From Aquisphaera giovannonii (GTDB lineage: Bacteria; Planctomycetota; Planctomycetia; Isosphaerales; Isosphaeraceae), in NCBI RefSeq assembly GCF_008087625.1, contig NZ_CP042997.1, forward strand, positions 9,548,001-9,612,000: 64,000 bases of DNA. Reading direction: 5' to 3'. Positions 63,881 to 64,000 of this stretch are shown here, piece by piece. Every line of letters starts with the position of its first letter. Positions within the stretch are counted from its first letter, which is position 1. A program made the position numbers and the translations under genes. Under the pieces are notes generated by a model. That model worked only from the letters and a program-made list of their open reading frames with translations, did no database searches and was not told where the DNA came from.

Positions 63881-64000
63881 TCAGCCGTCGAAGCGGAACG
63901 TCCAGCGTCCGCCGCAGGCATGGAGGATGACCTTGGTGCCCAGGGGAGGGAGCCGGGTGCCCAGGTTCAAGGCGTAGATGGTCCTCGAGGCATCGGCCGT
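63881..64000 (-). CDS. C-terminal fragment of a hypothetical protein (window edge)
   Basis: Reading from the right edge, the frame gives ASRTIYALNLGTRLPPLGTKVILHACGGRWTFRFDG and a TGA at 63881-63883, so only about 39 C-terminal residues are inside the window. The ending WTFRFDG recalls the C termini of other planctomycete hypothetical proteins. It is the first visible gene of the minus-strand train and lies 58 bp upstream of the 235-residue gene. Confidence 0.5.
   Translation of the reverse strand, partial: TADASRTIYALNLGTRLPPLGTKVILHACGGRWTFRFDG

Overview
The window looks like a 64 kb piece of a high-GC planctomycete chromosome, most likely of the Isosphaeraceae/Gemmataceae kind. The evidence is a set of families typical of that phylum: a DUF1559 pseudopilin-like protein ending in an H-x9-DG-type motif, a Tat-exported DUF1501 protein, a YTV-type cysteine-rich wall protein, a PEP-CTERM protein, an ECF sigma domain fused to a Ser/Thr kinase, an ECF sigma factor with a C-terminal membrane anchor, and two exported proteins sharing an N-terminal LEPRxLLA motif. 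No rRNA, tRNA or CRISPR array was recognised.

Region 1 (1-35.9 kb) is ordinary chromosome. It holds a sigma-kinase fusion; a divergent TetR/NmrA-oxidoreductase pair with clear operators; a 7Fe ferredoxin; an Rnl5-type RNA ligase; a double-domain glycerophosphodiesterase; a DUF1559 protein; a very large membrane-spanning patatin-like protein; a class C beta-lactamase-like hydrolase; a HExxH protein; a zinc ribbon protein; a membrane-anchored ECF sigma factor; divergent tilS and ileS (both acting on isoleucine decoding); a methyltransferase; a DUF1501 protein; an Rpn/PD-(D/E)xK-type protein; pyruvate carboxylase; a HAD phosphatase; a STAS protein; a DUF4091 protein; and a YTV protein. Two copies of a palindromic intergenic repeat lie at 4.3 and 7.3 kb.

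Region 2 (36-50.4 kb) is an insertion-sequence graveyard around a single cargo gene, a subtilisin-like protease with dockerin-like calcium motifs inside its catalytic domain. In order it contains the 3' part of a group II intron (domains V and VI and a frameshifted RT/maturase), an ISAs1/IS66/ISAs1 chimera, an ISAzo13 relic split by an ISKra4-type element with a visible 10-bp target duplication, an IS4/IS701-like element with two nonsense codons, an IS5 relic split by an IS3 element, and an IS630 element. IS ends could be placed to the base for several of them. The organisation of ISAs1 and IS66 suggests recombination between two IS66 copies, with loss of the DNA between.

Region 3 (51-58 kb) carries a HGSNAT/NagX-like membrane acyltransferase, a Vgb-type propeller protein with three Ig-like repeats, an M32 carboxypeptidase and a PEP-CTERM protein. 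The propeller and PEP-CTERM genes each have a hairpin terminator.

Region 4 (58.9-64 kb, all on the minus strand) is a train of small uncharacterised genes: a C-terminal fragment at the window edge, a cysteine-rich 235-aa protein, a cysteine-cluster 133-aa protein, a 108-aa protein, a 72-aa proline-rich peptide, a pentapeptide-repeat protein and a 172-aa protein, ending with a sigma-70 family factor. This is the best candidate here for an undescribed system. It continues beyond the window.
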